From assembly GCF_030272615.1 (NCBI RefSeq), contig NC_081408.1, positions 340,901,793 through 340,965,792 on the forward strand: a DNA stretch of 64,000 nucleotides. The letters run 5' to 3'. The DNA comes from Cryptomeria japonica (Eukaryota; Streptophyta; Pinopsida; Cupressales; Cupressaceae). Below the pieces are notes generated by a model, which worked only from the letters and a program-made list of their open reading frames with translations, was not told the origin of the DNA and did no database searches. This document shows positions 11,758 through 22,519 of the stretch, piece by piece; the stretch's first letter is position 1, and each line of letters opens with the position of its first letter. Position numbers and translations under genes: made by a program.

Positions 11758-13226
11758 TGTATGTGGGAAAAGTGGGTTATTAGAATTTAAAATGTGAAAA
11801 TTTACGTAAATACCAGTCCACACACACACACAGGACTTCTTGATGCAAGCTATGGAGTAACGTGGTGTTACTCAGCTTCCCAAGGAGGGTCCCATGGTTC
11901 TCTATCTCACAATGTCCCTCAAACCAATGTTTTGCTCTCAGATTACTGAGCAAAATGGTCTAGGGATGGCAAATATGAGAATGAGAGAGATTTTCACTGA
12001 TCTTAGTATGAGATGTGTTATAAGCTAGATGAGATGCTAGAAATGCAACAAACTAAATGATAAGATGATGAGGTTAGTATGAATACTATCCTAGCATACC
12101 CTATTTAGTCTATGATTGAGCTAAAATGATAAATAAAGTAATCTAAGCATGCATATTCATGATTAATTTATGATCTAAAAGAGGCTAAATGAGGAGCATA
12201 TATAAAATGAAAGCTTGAAACAATTTGAGCATAAGTGTGATGCTTCAAATTTGAAAGATGATTGTTAAAAATGGAGGAATGAGAGCTCTATTTATAGCAC
12301 AAACAGGGTAATGGATGGTCAAGATTGAATGGTTAAATCAAGGGCTATGTTTGAAAGTTGGGGATCCATGTGCACAATTTGCACCAATGAAATGGTGACA
12401 AATGTCCACACAGGATTGGGTTGAAAGAAGAGGTTGGAGGCATTAAAGGCTTGAGGAGACCTCATGGTTATCTAAAGGCTAAGGGTCAAGTCTAAGTTAG
12501 GTTTACCCACTGAATTAGGATCTAATCCAAAGATAAACCTTTGTGCAAATGATTAAGAGATAATCATGGTCAAAGCATTAATGACCTGATGAGACCCTTG
12601 GGTTGGGTAGAGGTTGAGTCAAAACAAATGTTTTAACCATGTGGGAGGGTTTGAAATAACCATTAATGGTTATTGGAGACTTTGGGGATTAAGTGGTTGA
12701 AGGTTGGAAGCCTTCAATGGTTTTCAAAGACTTTGGGGTTTTTGGTGGTTGAAGGTTGAAAACCTTCAATGGTTATCCAAGACTTTGGGCCATTTTGAGA
12801 AGTGACCTCCCTTTGCTTAGGGATGTGACAAAGTTTAGAGGAGGGTTAGGTTAATTAGAATTGGTTAGAATATTCTAGAAGGGGTTAGGAATGGGTTTGG
12901 GATTTTGCAAGTGGATGGGGAATTATAGGATTAAATTGAATTATTTGATTTTCATTCAATTTGGTTGCAATTAAATAAATTTGATTTATTCAATTTTAGG
13001 ATAACTATTTAATTAAATTTGAATTTAATTAAAAGTGGCTAGGGGGATTTAATTGAATAAAATGATTTATTCATTAAATGGTATAGTAAATTTTATTTAA
13101 ATAAATTGAGTAATTCACTTAATAAAATAGAAGAATGTGGATAATTTAATTAAATTGGATTTAATTAATTAGGGAAATGAACATAAAATATTCATTTAGG
13201 AATGTGGTCATTTTTATACGTCTACA
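11758..13226 (-). repeat. 3' LTR of Tat-type element
   Basis: It starts TGTATGTGGG and ends TCTACA on the plus strand, and matches 28750-30218 base for base apart from about nine substitutions and no length change. On the minus strand it contains a TATAAATA box (12289-12296). A short (CA)n run lies near its plus-strand left end. Confidence 0.97.
12289..12296 (-). promoter_or_regulatory. TATA box in 3' LTR
   Basis: TATAAATA, followed by GAGCTC, on the minus strand. It is the copy of the promoter box at 29281-29288 in the 5' LTR. From here it would fire outward into LINE-A. Confidence 0.6.
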
Positions 13227-13240
13227 TTTTGCCCCTCTTT
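13227..13240 (-). promoter_or_regulatory. polypurine tract (plus-strand DNA primer)
   Basis: Read on the minus strand this is AAAGAGGGGCAAAA, directly abutting the start of the 3' LTR. That is the position and composition of the RNase H-resistant primer for second-strand synthesis. Confidence 0.85.
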
Positions 13241-13597
13241 GAAGTGACGTGTGTGCACATGTTATTTCAAAGAAAAATGATTGTTTTTGTGTTTTTATGA
13301 TCAAATGCAATTTTTGTGTCGCTCTTTTGATTTGCCAGTCGTGCCCCAGATTTGATGTGATGCCCCAGATTCGATATTTGATGTGATGCCCCCTCGGGAG
13401 ATGAATCATATATATATATTTTTTTTTTGGAAAATTTTTGATTTAAATTGATGAAGTTCGTATGATGTATAGGATTTCGTGCGTGTAGGAAGTGCGTAAA
13501 TTGATTCATCTCCCAATAAATTATAAATGTTTTGGTAGAGGGGAGACCGCGACCATATTACAGGCCCAGTTAGCTAACCCTAATTTCATTTTCCTCC

Positions 13598-13606
13598 TAT
13601 AAAAGG
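13598..13606 (+). promoter_or_regulatory. TATA box of the antisense PMD gene
   Basis: TATAAAAGG on the plus strand, 372 bp inside the 3' LTR and 81 bp before the proposed ATG at 13679. Expected transcription start is near 13630. It gives the antisense gene a promoter independent of the LTR. Confidence 0.6.
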
Positions 13607-13840
13607 GGAAAAGGGCTTGATTTGAATTCATTTGTGCTTGTTGACTTTGAAGAAAAGAGAATTTGCTCTGGAGAGAAAATGCCTATTCCCTACCATAGAC
13701 ACCGTTTCGAGCGCGTTCGGAGGTACCGGAGACCAGCCGCGCATGGACCACCAGTAAGTCAACGTTTTTGACCCCTTTTTGATTTTTGATTTTGTCGTTT
13801 TTAGGTGTTTTTTGAATTTTCAAAGTCGGACAAATCATTT

Positions 13841-14417
13841 TAGCGCGTCTAGGACGTAAACTAGTGCATACGAAGTAAACAGTAGCACATAGAAGTCAAT
13901 TTATAGATTACATCCGAAAGTATTTGGTTAGCGCATAGGCAATCTGGGTTAGCGCGTCTACGTAGAATAGCGCAGGTATCTCGTTTAGTAGCACTTTGGA
14001 AGAATAGGGTAGCGCGTAGGTCTAACCTAGCGCATAGGAGGCGTAGAAGTTCGCATCAAACAGGGAATTTAGCGCGTAGGCATAACCTAGCGCATAGGGC
14101 TGAAAGGGTAGCGCCTAGGCAAAGGGGTTTAGCACATAGGTCTAACCTAGCGCATAGGATGAAAAGGGGAGCGCTTAGGGAGGACAGATTAGCGCGTAGA
14201 CAGATTCTAGCACATAGGTTAGTTTGGGTAGCGCATGGGAGGAAAATATTAGCGCGTAGACAAATTCTAGCGCATAGGATAAACTAGATAGCGCATAGGT
14301 GGGAAAAGGTAGCGCATAGATAGAGTCTAGCGCATAAGGCAGATAGGTTAGCGCATAGGACAAGCAACCTAGCGCGTGGGTCTTTTTTAGCGCATTTCAG
14401 GTCTGTTTTAGCGCATC
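13841..14417 (+). repeat. TAGCGC(A/G)T array, about 27 units, in PMD intron
   Basis: The core TAGCGCATAGG / TAGCGCGTAG recurs about every 18-22 bp for nearly 580 bp, often alternating between CGCGT and CGCAT forms, with weaker copies (TAGCAC, TAGTGC). All copies face the plus strand. The segments between cores are unrelated, so the core is what is conserved. The reverse complement of the same motif fills two arrays in the gag leader (26551-27042, 28262-28664). Confidence 0.95.
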
Positions 14418-14628
14418 CATGAAAAATTTGTGTTTTGGCTGATTTGGAAAAGTTGTGTTTTTGCGTGCCTGTCGTGTTTTGTTGATGCATGTATCCAAGA
14501 TGAGCATTTGTATAACTTGTTTTGATGTGAATTTTTCCAAGTTATGTATAGATATCAAGCTATTTGTGGTGATCAGAACATGATTTATTTGTGTTATCTG
14601 TTTTAAGTTCAAATGTGTATGGAAGCCT

Positions 14629-14790
14629 GAGTTGTTTTACAAGCCGATATGGGTTGGAAACTTGAGTTGTTTTACAAGCTGATATAGGTGGGAAACTTGA
14701 GTTGTTTTACAAGTTTGGTGATTGTGGTACTTGAGTTGTTTTACAAGTTTTGATATGGTTTTTGGGAACTTGAGTTGTTTTACAAGTTGA
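14629..14790 (+). repeat. CTTGAGTTGTTTTACAAG repeat, 5 copies
   Basis: Five copies begin at about 14627, 14661, 14696, 14730 and 14769. The 18-bp core is nearly invariant while the spacers vary (GCCGATATGGG, GCTGATATAGG and so on). CTTG...CAAG gives each unit short complementary ends able to pair. It lies in the 3' part of the PMD intron. Confidence 0.9.
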
Positions 14791-16886
14791 TATGAAATGA
14801 TAGGATTTTGAACTTTGATTGTAGATGAGCAAATTTGTTTCATGTTTTTGATGTAAGTTGTATTTTGATATCTTTTTGTTGATGTGGAATCTGATATTGG
14901 ATATGTTTTGTTTGTTGATAGGAGCGATTGGGCATTGTGCAGTCAAGGGAGAGATTCCCGAGACCATGGACATTGATACCACATCTGTCACAGGCAGACT
15001 TGGATATTATTGAGCGATGCGGATTGACCTCGCTTCTAGATATGCCTCGGTTCACTGTGAACCGGGGACTGTTGACAGCTTTGGCAGAGAGGTGGCACAG
15101 TGACACGAACACCTTTCATTTTTCCACGAGAGAGATGACAGTGACACCAGAGGACTGTTATCGCATTCTGTGCATTCCTGTGGTCGGAGCTATATTGCCT
15201 TATGAGCAGATGGAGGAGGGCGGCACAGAGGCACTGCACCGTATATTCCATGATGAGAGTGTCTGCGGCTATGAGATACCGTGGCAGGAGTTCCTTGATT
15301 TAGATTATGCACCGCTGCCATCTGTATTGGAAGGATTCATTGGAGGATTCCTTTGTCCTGATCGCAGGTCAAAGGGATTTTCAGTGGGATGGGGGTTGGT
15401 GCTAGAGCAGATGGTCACACAGGGCCAGAGATTTGCATGGGGGTCAGCGATGTTGGCCCACCTTTACAGGAGTCTGCATGAGGTAGTATACCTTGGATAT
15501 AGCAGTTTATCAGCAGGGGTGACCCTATTACAGGTATGGTGCTGGGAGCACATTCCAGCAGCTAGGCCACTGGCAGACAGAGATAGGCCCGTAGGGGCGG
15601 CTTATGCTTATGGTTATAGAGGCCTAGTTGTCCAGCGTAAGCTGGGCAAACTAGAGCACTGGAGGAGGGTATTTGACGATATAGATACGGTCACCTGGAA
15701 ACCGTATACAGACTGTGAGGTGTGGGCAGAGGATGGGATGGAGATGCCTTTCGTTTTCATGACGAGGTATCTGATCGGGAGGACTCCATTTGTTATAGAG
15801 CGGTTTTTGGTTACCCGAGTTTTGCGATAGTTCGGGAGGCAGCAGGGGATTCCGCAGGGAGCGTGCTTATACGCACGGCGGTAGCAGGATGTGGCCGATT
15901 GGGGGTCGACCATTGACAGTGTCGTTGCTATTGAGGAGTTTACCAGTTTGGCTGGACAGATCTGGGACTATGCCCCAGAGATACAGGATGCTAGCATGAC
16001 TGATGAGTTCGCTCGTTTATTTGCTGCTCGGGCCGTGGCTAGGATCTTAGATCCAGAGGAGATGAGACCGGCATTTGATTCTGATGGAGAGGAGGGAGAC
16101 GGGGGAGATGAGGGGGATGATGGGGATGATGGAGATGATGGTGGAGATAGAGGGAGGAGGAGAGGGAGAGGTGTGCAGAGGGCGGTACGGCAGGGCCGGA
16201 TTGAGAGGGGGAGGGGAGGATTGGCTATTGGAGCCGGGAGAGAGGGGAGAGTTACAGAGGTACTAGCGGCAGTGGGAGGAGAGGAGGAGGTAGGGAGACC
16301 AGTACAGAGGAGGAGGATAGATATACTCCCACCTCCTGCACCCAGGACAGGCTGAGTGGGAGGAGTGGCACCAGCACAGGTACCACTGCGGGTTCGAGTG
16401 CCGGGTCACATAGAGGATGCGCAGATCCAGATGCTACAGATCACTGTGCAGCAGCTGCAGGCACAGATTTTGACGTATCAGCGGCAGATTTCTCAGTTGA
16501 CCACTAAGAGAGATACAGAGATGGAGCGGCGGGGTCGAGCAGAGGAGGCCTTAGCGACCGTACAGAGAGCAGCGGCGGGTGGTCCCTTGAGAGACACTCT
16601 TAGAGAGCTGACACGGAGTGTTCAGGAGGCTGCATATTACAGGCGTCACTATGAGGCGGCGGTTCCTAGAGAGCGGCGTGTTGAGAGCTTTGCACAGTCG
16701 AGATCGAGTCGATCTCGAACTGCTGGGACATGATCGGAGAGCCGTGGAGTGACAGGGCCAGCGGGACAGGACCCTCCTGCAGATCCGGGTGCGAGTGTAT
16801 CGGGAGCCAGACAGGATCCTCCTGGAGATCCAGGAGCAGGTGCATCAGGAGCTAGACCATCTCCATCAGGGGATAGTCATACTTGA

Positions 16887-18259
16887 GAGACATGGTCTCT
16901 ATTGTATTTTGAGCATTGTATTCTTTGTACTGGACACAGTTGTGACACATTTTGTAGATTTTGATCATTTTTTGAGAGATATATGTATAGAGCCCCATTT
17001 TTGATCGATGTGATGTGTTTATGGATGCATGTTTATGTGTATCACTTCCTTTTTATATGATGATGTAATGTTTATATATATGATGTAATGTGTGATGCAG
17101 GATGTATGTTTTTATATGCTGTGAGATGTATCTTGAAAATGAGATGTATGATATTAATATGCTGCTACATGTAAGATAATATGATGTGAAATGATGCAAA
17201 ATGATATGTAAAAATGACATGCAACTAATTGTAAAATGAGATGCAACTAATTGGAAAATGATATGCAACTAATTGTTTTTGGATCATCTCTCATTCTGTA
17301 TTTGCTATCCGATAGAACCATTTATTTGCTTTCTTTGTAAATATCATCATGGAGCATTTATTGATTTTTGGATATGTTGAAAATTTATACAAGCATAATG
17401 GTATAATTTGAACCATAATGACCTGAGTAAAATTTACATGATTTTTAATTTTGCAAGATAGCACAAGCGTCAAGGTATAATTGAACCAGGACGACCTGAG
17501 TGCGTATTGCGTAAACATACAAGAGTAGATCATTTATATGCGTGAAATGGAATCAGGCCTTCAGTGATATGGATCACGTCTTGAGGCAAATGTTCACATA
17601 GTACAAGTGATCGTCTCCCAGACAGAAGACTAAGAAAATGTTGGAAGTTCCTCATGATCTCTGGCTTTGAAGCTTTTGATGAGATAAGGAGAAGATTCCA
17701 ATTTATTTTAAAAAGTTCAAAATGCAAAATAATCAAGACTTTAATGCGATAATGCAACATTTTTGTACTTCAGAAAATCATCCATCCTTGAGTTTCTTGT
17801 GTATTGTTCGTGTTTTTGGTTGTTGTGATAAAGTGTAGTTGTGTTTGTTTGGATGTCTTGTGTCTGAGGTTTTTACAATAGTTGGAATGTCTTGAATTGT
17901 TTGCAAGTTTTGAATAGTTTAATGCCCCTAGATGAGTGTTCTTCTGGATATGATTATGTACAGTGATTTCCAAGCCATGATGGAATGTGGTAGATGAATA
18001 GATATAGATGGATAACTCAGGATAGTGACTACGCTAAGTATGTCCTGGATGGATAGATGCTAAGTGTCGGGCGATGGCTGATAGTGTTTTGATGGATAAA
18101 ATGGCATGGATATAGATAAAGGAGCCGGCCTTTCACAAGGGCGCCTGTTTACCAGGTTTTCACCATTTGTTTTTATTGTACTTTGTATTGTTTTTTTGCT
18201 TTTTCTGGATGTTTTGATTTTTTTGTTTGTTTTTGGCTTTTTCCGTGCACTAGGCTACC
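16887..18259. other. non-coding junction between convergent units
   Basis: This 1.37 kb lies between the PMD stop (plus) and the integrase stop (minus). No gene seen. It is rich in ATGATG/ATGTAATG words, includes a 22-bp tandem repeat at 17219-17275, and becomes T-rich on the plus strand towards 18240. It must hold the 3' ends of both transcripts. Confidence 0.7.
17219..17275. repeat. 22-bp tandem repeat, 2.6 copies
   Basis: ATGCAACTAATTG followed by (T/G)AAAATGA(G/T), with starts at 17219, 17241 and 17263. Confidence 0.9.
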
Positions 18260-19610
18260 TTAAGTATAGTACTTCTTTAGATGAATGCTGTTAGTTGGAT
18301 CATCAAGCACATCTCCTTCAGAATTTGTTAGCTGATAGGCACTTGATCCATAGACTAAAATGATGACATAGGGACCCAACCAGTTAGGTTCAAATTTCCC
18401 TTTCTTTTCTCTCTCTTGCTGGTTTCTTGGATTTTCTTTTAGGACTAGATCACCAACCTTGAAGTTACGAGGAATGACCTTATGATTGTAGCTCCTGCAC
18501 ATGCGTTGCTGCTATGCTTTGAGATGGGTATAAGCATGTTGGCGCGTTTCATCTAATAGTTCCAGTTCTTGCAGTCGGTTGACTCGATACTCTTCATCTG
18601 GAATCAAACCTTTCAAAGAGACTCTAAGAGATGGAATTTCTACCTCCAAGGGTAAAATAGCCTCTGATCCATATACCAAGGAATATGGTGTTGCCCCTGT
18701 AGGTGTGCGAATACTAGTCCTGTAGGCCCAAAGTGCTGGATTGAGTTGTACATGCCAATTTTTGCCTGCATCATTCACTATTTTCTTGAGGATTTTTAGG
18801 ATCGTTTTATTAGATGCTTCTGTCTGACCATTTCCTTGTGGATAATATGGTGTAGAAAACCTATGTTGGATTTTGAATTTTTCACATAGTTCCTGCACAT
18901 CTTGGTTTTTGAAAGGTCGTCCATTATCTGTGACGATTGAACTTGGAATACCATATCTGCAGATCAGATAATTCAGGATAAAAGAGGCAATTTGTTTCCC
19001 AGTCACTGTGGTCATGGGAACTGCTTCAATCCATTTGGTAAAGTATTCTATGGCAGTTATGATGAACTTGTGTCCATTTGAAGATGAAGGATGTATTTTG
19101 CCTACCAGGTCCAATCCCCACTGACAAAAGGGCTAGGATGTGGTAAATGGTTGCAGTTCCTGTGCTGGTGCATGTATCAGATTGCCATGGATTTGGCATT
19201 TAGGACATTTCTTGGTGAAATGATGAGTCTTTCTCCATTGTAGGCCAGTAGTATCCCATTCGTAGAAGCTTTTTAGCAAGAGTAGTGCCACTCGAATGTG
19301 TGCCACAAATACCTTCATGAAGCTCATGTAAAGCTAAATCAGAATCATTACGATCAAGACAATGAAGAAGAGTACCATCTAGACCTCGACGATATAAGGT
19401 ATCAGCGGTAAGGGTGTAATGGGCAGCTTGTCGGATAAAGTTACGTTTTTGGTTACGGGATTGGTCAATGGGTAAGATATTATGCTTGAGGTAGTCGTAT
19501 ATTGGTCCATATAACGGAGAATCTGAACCAGTTAAGGCATATATAACATGGGATTCAGAGTGGTCATAAGCGGGGGAGAACAGTTGCTCTACCAGGAACT
19601 CATAACGACT
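18260..19610 (-). pseudogene. integrase of Tat-type element, interrupted
   Basis: Integrase inserts the cDNA into host DNA. On the minus strand the N-terminal HHCC zinc finger begins with HELHEGICGTH, in the frame of RT, and is completed by CPKCQ in the other frame. A small indel near 19,220 therefore shifts the frame inside the finger. The catalytic core (200-aa open piece from 19114) has Asp in DLVG, Asp in VTDNGRPF and Glu in GQTEASN; the last two are separated by 35 residues, so the D,D35E triad is intact. After a TAG near 18,510, an 80-aa piece carries the C-terminal GPY-type module (FEPNWLGPYVI) and ends at 18260. A TAG at 19611 separates it from the RT frame. All recognisable motifs survive but the protein cannot be made from this copy as one chain. 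Confidence 0.9.
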
Positions 19611-21674
19611 CTATTGTTCTGGAATTTGTAGTAAGGAAGCGATCGTAGCCATTGCATCGGCTGCTTTGTTATTCAACCTTGGTATTTGTTCAAAGGTGAT
19701 GTGCACAAAATACTGCTTGAAGTCATCCACCATCCATTTGTAGGGCAATAGCTTATCATCCTTTGTCTGATAGTTGTTGTTGATTTGATTGATGACCAAT
19801 TGTGAGTCTCCATAGACTTTTAATTCTGTTATTTTCCATTCGATAGCCATTTTGATGCCTATGACCAATGCTTCATATTCAGCCATATTATTTGTACATG
19901 GAAACATAAGCCTGTATGATCTCGACATAGTGTGTCCTTCAGGGGTGATGAATAGAATGTCGGCCCCTGAACCATGTTGTGTATAGGATCCATCAAAGTA
20001 TAGGGTCCATTGTTTGAAGGAGAGAGCAAAAATGTCCCTGTCTAGAAATTCAATGTCCATGGTTTGTTTTCCTGGTAACGGTGCTTCAGCCAGCTGATCT
20101 GCAATTGCTTGTCCTTTGATGGCTCGTCTTTCTATGTAGTGGATGTCGAATTCACTGAGAATCATAACCCATTTAGCCAATCGGCCTGTGAGAGCTGCCT
20201 TGCTGAGTAGATACTTGAGAGGATCAATCTTGGCTACTAGCTTGATAGTGTGTGCTAGCATATAATGTCGGAACTTTTGAGATGCAAAAACAACTGTTAG
20301 GCAAGCCTTTTCAATGAATGTATAATTGAGCTCATATCCATTCAATGTTCTACTGATGTAATATATGGCGCATTCCTTTCCTTGTTGATCTTCTTGTGCC
20401 AATAATGCCCCCAGTGAAACATCTGTCGTTGAGATATACAATATAAGAGGCTTTCCTGCAATTGGTGGTACTAGAACTGGTGGATTCATCAGGTACTGTT
20501 TAATTTGGTAAAAAGATTCTGCACATTTAGTCTCCCATTTGAATGGCACATTTTTGTGTAGCAAGTGGTTAAATGGCAGACTTTTATCTGCTAGTTGAGC
20601 GATGAATCGCCTGATTGATTGTAGTCGCCCTTGGAGAGATTGAAGTTGACTGATATTCTTCGGTGGTGGCATATCCATGATGGCTTGTACCTTTGCTGGA
20701 TCAACTTCAATACCTTTAGCTGAGACGATGTAACCTAGTAACTTGCCTGATGTAACCCCGAAGACACACTTCTTAGGGTTGAGTCGGACTTTGAATTTAT
20801 ACAATCGATCAAAGATCTTTGTTAAGATGCCAAGATGTTCAGCTCTGGTGAAAGATTTTGCTAATAAATCATCAACATAGTCTTCCATAAATGTGCGCAT
20901 CATATCATGGAATATTGTTGTCATTGCTCTTTGATAAGTGGCTCCGGCATTCTTTAAGCCAAAAGGCATTACATTCCAATAGTATGTTCCCCAAGGACAG
21001 GTGAATGTTGTTTTGTCTTGATCTTCAGGAGCTATCTTGATTTGATTATAGCCTGAGAAACCGTCCATTAATGAGAGCATTGCATGGCCTGCTGTGAGAT
21101 CTACGATTATATCAATACTTGGCAGAGGAAAGTCATCCTTTGGGCAAGCTTTATTGACATCTCTGAAGTCGGTGCATATTTTGATACTACCATCTGGTTT
21201 TGAGACTAGAACAATGTTAGAAATCCATTCTGCATAGTCAATAGGTCAGATGAATCTGACATCTAATAATTTCTTTAATTCCGTTTTGACCATGAGTGCT
21301 ATCTGTGGATTCATCTTTCGTAGTTTCTGCTTGACTGGATTAACCCCCGCAGAGATGGATAAGTGATGCATGATTAGGTGTGGATCCACTCCAGGCATAT
21401 CAGCATATGACTAGGCAAAGTTAATTTGCTGTCCTTTAAAGAAGACGATGAATGCCGATCTTTCCTCCTCTGTCAGAGATTCTGCAAGGTGAATGTTTCT
21501 GGCTGCTTCGGTGGTACCAATGTTGATTGATTGAGTGGGCTCAATCAATATGGGTGATCGTTCATGAAAATGTTCAGGAAGAGTGTCAAGTCTCCCATCA
21601 TTAGGTGCCTTAAAAAGGTTTTCACCCTCAGATGCGTCCTTTATTTTTACTTTTTTGGGATCCATTGCTGTCAT
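19611..21674 (-). pseudogene. RT - RNase H - archaeal-type RNase H of Tat-type element
   Basis: The core replication polyprotein. The segment before RT has the usual FA-x-SY-x-DMPGVDP motif with the Trp codon changed to TAG (21411), and another TGA falls in the RFI-x-PIDYAEW motif. From 21080 a 489-aa frame is open: first catalytic Asp in SLMDGFSGYNQ, active site YVDD at residues 68-71, then a Ty3-type RNase H (STTDVSLGALLAQ, YYISRTLNGYELNY) at about 205-300. The second, archaeal-type RNase H lies at about 355-485 with its acidic residues in YFDGSY, AEYEAL, YGDSQ and NKAADAMA. Two RNase H domains in tandem place the element in the Tat lineage. The frame stops at a TAG in place of a Gln codon. 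Confidence 0.93.
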
Positions 21675-22519
21675 TGACTGGTTTTCAGCATTAGATTCAT
21701 TATTTGATTCATTTTTGCGACTGAGAGACTTGGCACTCCCTGAAGAACAAACGTCGTTATTCAGTTCACTGGCAGAGCCTGTTTTGGGTTTTACGATACA
21801 TAGGTAGTGGATAATAGATTCATCATCTGGAAAAATTGGGATATCATGAGTCTCAGGTTCAGTCCAGTCGATGAGATCAGGGAAGACAAGTGGTAAGGAA
21901 TCATTGGGCGGGTCAAGTTCAGCTACTGTAAGTGTTAGGATAGAGTTATCATCGTGATGGGTCTTGTTTTTAAAGAAGTTTAGGGTTTCGTCGAGGTCTT
22001 CGATGGTATCATCTTCTACATAGACTTGTTCGTAATATTTCTGTTCGCTTTCCTGAACGTCATAGATATGTTGTGGTCCAAATTCAAGAGGTCTATCTTC
22101 TGCGTTATTTTCTTCTTGAGAAATGGATATGAAATCAGTATCATTGAGGATATTTGTAGTAGTATCAGAGCAGGTACCCCATTCATATGCATTTGAATCT
22201 GTCTCATAGGCATCATCCCAAATTCTATCTGTGCTATAAACAGGTATGTTGTATGGCGAAAATAAATCCTTAATGATAGATACTATTTTGACATTCTGTG
22301 TTGATTCTGTATCCGATCCATCTTCTACAGTCTGGATTTGTTCATAGATTGTGCTTCCTCAGGGAGGAATGATGGTTTCTTGTGATGATATGATTTGTTC
22401 TTGAGCCACTGGTGTGTGAATATGAGCCACTGCTGTAGATATGGCCTTCTTATGATTCAAAAGCTTTCCCTGATATATCTTCTGATCTTGACGTTCTCTT
22501 GCCTTGCAGATTGTTTCTG
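21411..22519 (-). CDS. acidic linker between protease and RT frames
   Basis: About 370 codons on the minus strand in the RT frame, with no recognised domain, rich in Asp, Glu, Asn and Ser (for example EDDTIEDLDETLNFF). The gag-protease frame stops at 22520 and the next conserved coding is one frame over, so the frame changes near 22,500. The region could be a spacer processed out by protease, or it could cover an intron as in Ogre elements. No function can be assigned. Confidence 0.5.

Larger units (their letters stand above)
13754..14921 (+). other. intron of the PMD gene
   Basis: The donor GTAAGT at 13754 and the acceptor TTGTTGATAG at 14912-14921 are both strong plant splice sites and join the two reading frames in phase 0. 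The intron carries the TAGCGC array (13841-14417) and a second array (14629-14790). Splicing is inferred from sequence only. Confidence 0.65.
13679..16886 (+). pseudogene. plant mobile domain (PMD) gene, two exons, antisense to gag-pol
   Basis: This encodes a plant mobile domain protein (aminotransferase-like PMD family, known from MAIN/MAIL1-type nuclear proteins and from transposable elements). Exon 1 (13679-13753) gives 25 residues, strongly Arg-rich. It ends at a GTAAGT donor. The acceptor TTGTTGATAG ends at 14921 and exon 2 resumes at 14922 in phase 0. Exon 2 starts ERLGIVQSRERF; the PMD core (ERWHSDTNTFHFS, REMTVTPEDCYRIL) lies at about 15088-15180. After the PMD come an acidic Gly/Asp stretch (about 16080-16150), an Arg-rich stretch, a Gln-rich coiled coil (about 16425-16570) and a tail with two QDPP.DPGA repeats. 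The frame is continuous to a TGA at 16884 except for TAG at 15828 and 15882 and TGA at 16353 and 16731, each one C-to-T step from CAG or CGA. The gene points towards integrase, so the two units converge. Confidence 0.75.

Noticed and set aside
13841-14417. CRISPR-like array
   Set aside because: Repeat core is only 6-11 bp, spacing is irregular, there are no cas genes, and the context is a plant retrotransposon.
14175-14490. Minus-strand frames with repeated YAL/CA motifs across the TAGCGC array
   Set aside because: The repeat unit length keeps frames open by chance. The motif is conserved as DNA, not as codons, and the frames lie inside the proposed intron on the other strand.
15036-15913. 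Minus-strand frames opposite the PMD exon
   Set aside because: Shadows of the PMD frame. Only the plus-strand translation matches a known domain and codes continuously.
16356-16733. A separate gene downstream of the PMD protein
   Set aside because: It is in the same frame as the PMD exon, separated only by a TGA that is one step from CGA, and reads as the PMD protein's coiled-coil tail.
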